Source of the DNA: JAFAHS01 sp046728175
GTDB lineage: Bacteria > Desulfobacterota > Binatia > Binatales > Binataceae
Direction: 5' to 3'
Assembly: GCA_046728175.1 (NCBI GenBank)
Contig: JBKPEA010000145.1
Span: 1-20,488 of the forward strand
Length of the DNA: 20,488 bases
Position numbers and translations under genes: made by a program
Part shown: positions 16,924 through 20,488 of the stretch, piece by piece
Numbering within the stretch: the first letter of the stretch is position 1
Layout: each line of letters starts with the position of its first letter
Notes under the pieces: model-generated
What the model was told of the DNA's origin: nothing
Database searches by the model: none
What the model saw: the letters and a program-made list of their open reading frames with translations, nothing else

Positions 16924-18615
16924 CTACTCTTGCGCGCGTTCCAGCAGTTCTTTGGCGGCGCGCAGGAATCTATCACTGTTCCCTTCGCCTCCCAGCATGC
17001 GCGCAATCTCATGCGCCCGCTGCTCTTCGTCGAGCAGCGTGACCCTGCTCCTGGTTGAGCGGCGGCGCTCCTCCTTTTCAACCACGAAATGGCGATCCGC
17101 AAACGCGGCGATTTGCGGCAGATGGGTTACGCACAAAATCTGATGAAATTTCGCGAGCTGCTTGAGCTTGCGCCCCACCACAGTGGCAACCGCACCGCCG
17201 ATGCCCGCGTCAACTTCGTCAAAAATCATCGTCGCGATTCCGCGCCGCTGCGCTTCCAACCGTTTCAACGCGAGCATGACGCGTGACAGCTCACCGCCCG
17301 AAGCGATCCGCGCCAGCGGCATCGCAGGCTGCCCGAGATTAGGCGCGATATAGTATTCCGCCGTATCCGCGCCTGCCGGACCGAGGGCGATTTCGCGATG
17401 GGTGAAGGTGCCCTCTTCCCCGTTCAGCACGTCCAGTCGTGGTTCGAAGACGGGCGAGCGCATTCCCAGCGTCTTCAATTCAGCTTCCATCCGGCGTTTC
17501 AAATCCGCCGAAGCTTGTTTGCGACGCGCAGTCAGTTGGACCGCGCGCTCGACCAGTGCGTCCAGCGCCTCGGTGAGTTCGCGTTGCGCCTGTGCCTTCG
17601 ACTCGGTAACCATCTCCAGCTCGGCGATTTCTATGCGCGAGCGCTCCAGGGTGGCGATCGCGCCGGCGAGCGAGCCACCATACTTGCGCTTTAGCTGGTT
17701 GAGTTCCTGGATTCGGGCTTCGACCTGCTCGAGGCGGGCCGGATCCGCTTCGATCTTTTGCGCATATCCGGACAGTGCGCGCGCGGCCTCCTCGAGGTTG
17801 ATGCGCGCGCTACGAATCATCTCGAGGGGTTCCTTGAGCTTCGCATCGAGCTGCTCGGCTTCGGCCACGCGCGCTTGAGCGTTGGCGACCGCGTCCACCG
17901 CGGCACCTTCGGCACCGTAGAGCATTGCCTCGGCCTCGCTCGCCGCCCGCGCGAGTTTGCTCGCATTCGCCAGCACACTTCTTTCCGCGGCGAGCGCCTC
18001 GTCTTCTCCGGCCACCAGCGGGGCCTTCTCCAGCTCCGAAATACGAAAACGCGCGAGATCGAGCAGATCGGCGCGCTCCCGCTCCCGCCGGTTCAATTCG
18101 TCTACGCGCGCCCGCAAACCGGTCGCCTTTTCCCACGCTTGCCGATATTCGGAAAGCTCCGGTTCAAGCCGCGCATACCGGTCCAGGATGTCGCGATGAC
18201 TCTCCGGGCGCAGCAGCGATTGCTGTTCATGCTGACCATAGACCTGGACGAGCGCCGCGCCGATGCGTCCCAGGTTCTGCACGGTGGCCAGTTCGCCGTC
18301 GATCGTAACCCGGGAACGTCCACCTTCCGCGATAAGTCTACGCACCAGGACTTCACGCTGCGCCCGGTCGCGATCCGGAAACCCCTCGGACGCGGCCTCG
18401 CCTTCCAGCTCAAACATCGCTTCGACCCTCGCGTCTGTCTCGCCCGACCGGATCATGTCCGGGGAGCCGCGTCCGCCCAGCAGCAACCCGAGCGCGGTAA
18501 GAATGATGGTCTTACCGGCACCCGTCTCTCCCGACAGGATGTTCAGCCCCGGACCAAATTCGAGCGTTGCTTCCTGGATGATCGCGAAATTGCGGATCCT
18601 CAGCTCGTGCAGCAT
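16924..18615 (-). CDS. recN: DNA repair protein RecN
   Basis: An SMC-like ATPase that acts early in double-strand break repair. The 563-aa length is normal. Walker A is GETGAGKT (29-36) after the conserved start MLHELRIRNFAIIQEATLEF. QVYGQHEQQSLL is the Q-rich family motif. Long coiled-coil arms occupy about 160-360. The ABC signature is ASGGELSRVMLALK (from about 438), Walker B TMIFDEVDAGIGG (Asp466, Glu467), and the D/H loop VTHLPQIAAFADRH. The start ATG 18615 is seven bases after the nadK stop, so the two are co-transcribed; nadK-recN adjacency is common in bacteria. Extending the frame upstream would overlap nadK without adding family residues. Intact. Confidence 0.97.
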   Translation of the reverse strand: MLHELRIRNFAIIQEATLEFGPGLNILSGETGAGKTIILTALGLLLGGRGSPDMIRSGETDARVEAMFELEGEAASEGFPDRDRAQREVLVRRLIAEGGRSRVTIDGELATVQNLGRIGAALVQVYGQHEQQSLLRPESHRDILDRYARLEPELSEYRQAWEKATGLRARVDELNRRERERADLLDLARFRISELEKAPLVAGEDEALAAERSVLANASKLARAASEAEAMLYGAEGAAVDAVANAQARVAEAEQLDAKLKEPLEMIRSARINLEEAARALSGYAQKIEADPARLEQVEARIQELNQLKRKYGGSLAGAIATLERSRIEIAELEMVTESKAQAQRELTEALDALVERAVQLTARRKQASADLKRRMEAELKTLGMRSPVFEPRLDVLNGEEGTFTHREIALGPAGADTAEYYIAPNLGQPAMPLARIASGGELSRVMLALKRLEAQRRGIATMIFDEVDAGIGGAVATVVGRKLKQLAKFHQILCVTHLPQIAAFADRHFVVEKEERRRSTRSRVTLLDEEQRAHEIARMLGGEGNSDRFLRAAKELLERAQE

Positions 18616-18622
18616 CGCCGCT

Positions 18623-19489
18623 TCAGCCCCAGCGCAGCTTGTTCCGCCACACCTCGAAGTATCCGTGCTCGGACCGCACCAGCGAGACACCGTGCGGGCC
18701 GCGTTTGATGCGGATGTAGTCTTCGGCGCCCACCATCGATGACTCCTGCCCGTCGACGGTCAGGGTGGCATCGTGATCGGAGACATTCACGCGGACCTCG
18801 AGTTCAGTGGAATCAGGCAGCACGATAGGACGGTTCGACAGGGTATGCGGGCAGATCGGCGCCAGGACCACGACTCCCAGGGTCGGGAACACGATGGGAC
18901 CGCCCGCGCTCAGCGCGTAGGCGGTGGAGCCGGTCGGCGTCGCGATGATCAAACCATCGGCGCGATAGGTGCAGAACGGCTGTTGGTTCGCGCGCACCTC
19001 GAGTTGGAGCATCCGGCCTAGCGGACCGCGGTTGAGCGCCACATCATTGACCGCGACGAAGCGATCCATGCGCCGCAGGTCTTTGGTTGCGCGCTGGACA
19101 ATGACCTCCAGGGTTATCCGGTGATCAACCTCGTAATCTCCCTTGAGCACCCGATCGATGGCCTGCTGCGCTTCTTCAACGGCGACCTGCGTGAGAAAGC
19201 CCAGTCCGCCAAGGTTGACACCGAGAATCGGCGTGCCTCGGGCAGCACTAAGGCGCGCGACGCCGAGCAGCGTCCCATCGCCTCCGAGCACCACGACAAA
19301 GTCGGCGCGCTCGGCAAGCTCCTCGCGCGACACCGCCTCCGCCTCGATGCGAGCAGCGATTTCCGGTTCCGCGAGTGCCAGAATCCGCTTGGAATGGATG
19401 TGCTGGGCGAGCTTTTGCGCGATGGCGAGGGCCTCGGACTGATTGCGTTTAACTACCAGCCCAATTGACTTTATGGTTCGCTTGGCCAC
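18623..19489 (-). CDS. nadK: NAD kinase
   Basis: Phosphorylates NAD to NADP in the cytoplasm. The 288-aa protein carries the family hallmarks: GGDGT at 69-73 (VVVLGGDGTLLGVARL), VNLGGLGFLT (91-100), the VNDVALNRG motif (147-155) and TPTGSTAYALSAGGPIV (184-200). The C-terminal region includes VVVLAPICPHTLSNRPIVLP and TVDGQ. The start is GTG 19489, since no in-frame ATG is near; the first residues KSIGLVVKR match the usual beginning of NadK. It sits between an upstream lipoprotein gene (77-base gap) and recN (seven-base gap), same strand. Intact. Confidence 0.97.
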   Translation of the reverse strand: MAKRTIKSIGLVVKRNQSEALAIAQKLAQHIHSKRILALAEPEIAARIEAEAVSREELAERADFVVVLGGDGTLLGVARLSAARGTPILGVNLGGLGFLTQVAVEEAQQAIDRVLKGDYEVDHRITLEVIVQRATKDLRRMDRFVAVNDVALNRGPLGRMLQLEVRANQQPFCTYRADGLIIATPTGSTAYALSAGGPIVFPTLGVVVLAPICPHTLSNRPIVLPDSTELEVRVNVSDHDATLTVDGQESSMVGAEDYIRIKRGPHGVSLVRSEHGYFEVWRNKLRWG

Positions 19490-19566
19490 GCGCGTACGCC
19501 ATTATCATGCGCGGATTACGCCAGCAACGCGACCCCGTGGGCCCAGCCGCCGCTCAATTTACGAAC

Positions 19567-19974
19567 CTAGTGCGAGATGTGGGGGCCGATCGGAATGTTG
19601 GGATTTTTGCCGTATACGATCGCGACCGCGTTGATGTAATAGCCGACCAGGTTCTCGGTCGTCTGCGACTTGCTGGCCAGGATGATGATCGCGTCGGCGC
19701 CCGTCTCACAGGCCTTACGTTTAACGACCGGCAGGACATCCGCCTCGCTCGCGTAGACGCTACCCGTGCCCTCGACGATGCCGACCTTCCGATATTCCGT
19801 GAGGGGCTCGTGTCTTAAAACCTTGATATCGCAATCCGGCGGTTTGGCCGCGACGCCTGACGCTTGAATCTCTGTATAGGTGGCCTGCGGCGGAATCTGC
19901 ATGGCCTTGCCGCATCCCGCGATTCCCAGCGCCAGCGTTCCCGTGATCGCGACCCATCGAGCCAACATTCGCAT
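19567..19974 (-). CDS. Putative lipoprotein of unknown function
   Basis: A 135-aa predicted lipoprotein. ATG 19974 gives the signal MRMLARWVAITGTLALGIAG followed by Cys21 (lipobox IAGC). The mature part starts GKAMQIPPQATYTEI and contains LTEYRKVGIVEGTG and KRKACETGADAIIILASKSQ, ending GYYINAVAIVYGKN. The A-x-x-x-GADA pattern resembles small lipoproteins of the RcsF/DUF4156 type, but this is only a fold-level guess. A longer frame to 20166 would overlap the divergent nfo gene and bury the signal peptide, so it is rejected; Met at 19968 is an alternative start. No clear ribosome site. Same strand as nadK and recN, possibly co-transcribed. Confidence 0.78.
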   Translation of the reverse strand: MRMLARWVAITGTLALGIAGCGKAMQIPPQATYTEIQASGVAAKPPDCDIKVLRHEPLTEYRKVGIVEGTGSVYASEADVLPVVKRKACETGADAIIILASKSQTTENLVGYYINAVAIVYGKNPNIPIGPHISH

Positions 19975-20085
19975 GACGTTACGAATAACTGCCGCAGCAC
20001 CGCCCGAGCAAGGACGGGTCGCTTCTTTCCGCGTCCGCGCGCGTCGCGTATCCTTGGCAAACCGTGAGCGCAGCGGGCGGTACGA

Positions 20086-20488
20086 ATGCCTGACGTCCAT
20101 CGCCCATTGCTCGGGGCGCACATGTCGATCGCCGGCGCGGTCGGCGAGGCCTTGATGCGCGGTCAACGCGCCGGCTGCGAGTGCATCCAGATTTTCACCA
20201 AATCATCGCGTCAGTGGGCAGCGAAGCCCTATTCGCAGGATGAGATCGCGGCGTTCAGGCGCAACCAGAGGGAAACCGGCATTGCCGTGGTTATTGCACA
20301 CGACTCTTATCTCCTGAACCTGGGCGCGCCGGACAAGAGATTGCGCAAGCGCTCGGTCGCGGGCTTCATCGATGAACTCGAACGCTGCGAAGCGCTCGGC
20401 GTGCCCTACCTGGTGGCGCATCCCGGCTCGCACGTCGGCTCCGGCGAGAAGGCAGGCATCCGCACGATCGCCAAATCGCTGGATGAAG
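20086..20488 (+). CDS. nfo: Endonuclease IV (AP endonuclease), 3' end outside window
   Basis: Endonuclease IV cuts DNA 5' to abasic sites in base-excision repair. The ATG at 20086 opens a frame that runs to the window edge (134 codons). It begins PLLGAHMSIAGAVGEALMRG, then CECIQIFTKSSRQWAAKP, the classical N-terminus of the TIM-barrel enzyme. The zinc-ligand motifs VIAHDSYLLNLGAPD (His72) and VAHPGSHVGSGEKAG (His112) are present. Roughly the first half of a 280-residue protein is visible. The ribosome site is weak (GGGCGG). It is divergent from the lipoprotein gene, with 111 bases between starts. Together with recN it makes this end of the window rich in DNA-repair genes. Confidence 0.95.
   Translation, partial: MPDVHRPLLGAHMSIAGAVGEALMRGQRAGCECIQIFTKSSRQWAAKPYSQDEIAAFRRNQRETGIAVVIAHDSYLLNLGAPDKRLRKRSVAGFIDELERCEALGVPYLVAHPGSHVGSGEKAGIRTIAKSLDE

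Noticed and set aside
18616..18690. Upstream extension of recN into nadK
   Set aside because: The extra residues are out-of-frame nadK sequence; RecN homology starts exactly at ATG 18615.
19975..20166. N-terminal extension of the lipoprotein frame
   Set aside because: It overlaps the conserved start of nfo on the other strand and would bury the signal peptide.

Overview
The window (20,488 bases, GC-rich with GC-ending codons) looks like a chromosomal segment of a free-living, Gram-negative-type (diderm) bacterium. The evidence is a PqiABC envelope lipid-transport operon, an OprB-type outer-membrane porin remnant and lipoproteins with lipoboxes. Sulfatase, crotonase and phytanoyl-CoA dioxygenase-like genes suggest a metabolically broad soil or sediment organism. 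My guess is a deltaproteobacterial/Binatota-like lineage, from protein flavour only and with low confidence.

Layout. (1) 1-1189: the 3' two thirds of a groEL gene, open and well conserved but without the usual GGM tail. (2) 1200-6590: a graveyard of decayed genes. It holds a frameshifted C-terminal piece of a group II intron maturase, a collapsed class III adenylate cyclase/ATPase gene joined to the tail of an unrelated membrane protein, a nearly full-length arylsulfatase (reverse strand) with one in-frame TGA and several frameshifts, and a divergently oriented OprB-like porin with frameshifts and a ~198-bp internal segment that is inverted. (3) 6933-8430: three intact small genes, namely a GlsB/YeaQ-type stress membrane protein, a Crp/Fnr-type regulator and a receiver-domain protein lacking the phosphoacceptor Asp. 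(4) 9154-9230: tRNA-Ala(GGC) on the reverse strand. (5) 9491-10357: an intact crotonase-family gene, followed by a broken MFS transporter (10545-11690, reverse). (6) 11868-15466: an intact, tightly overlapping reverse-strand pqi operon (two half-PqiA genes, pqiB, pqiC), with a perfect 20-bp palindrome just upstream. (7) 15994-16887: a phytanoyl-CoA dioxygenase-like gene. (8) 16924-19974: reverse-strand lipoprotein - nadK - recN. (9) 20086 onward: the 5' part of an endonuclease IV gene (nfo), running off the window.

How the genes fit together. The pqi products should form an inner-membrane/periplasmic MCE machine moving lipids between the membranes. RecN and endonuclease IV are DNA-repair proteins and NadK makes NADP, so the right end is a housekeeping block. 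The dead sulfatase and dead porin probably once worked together (outer-membrane uptake plus hydrolysis of an organic sulfate). Frameshifts and stops are confined to recognisable accessory genes while all housekeeping genes are clean, which argues for genuine gene decay over general sequencing error.

I did not find a CRISPR array, prophage, complete transposon or clear new multi-gene system. The observations most worth checking are the inverted segment inside the porin, the isolated TGA at a conserved Gly codon in the sulfatase, the palindrome upstream of pqi, and the Asp-less receiver next to the Crp-type regulator.
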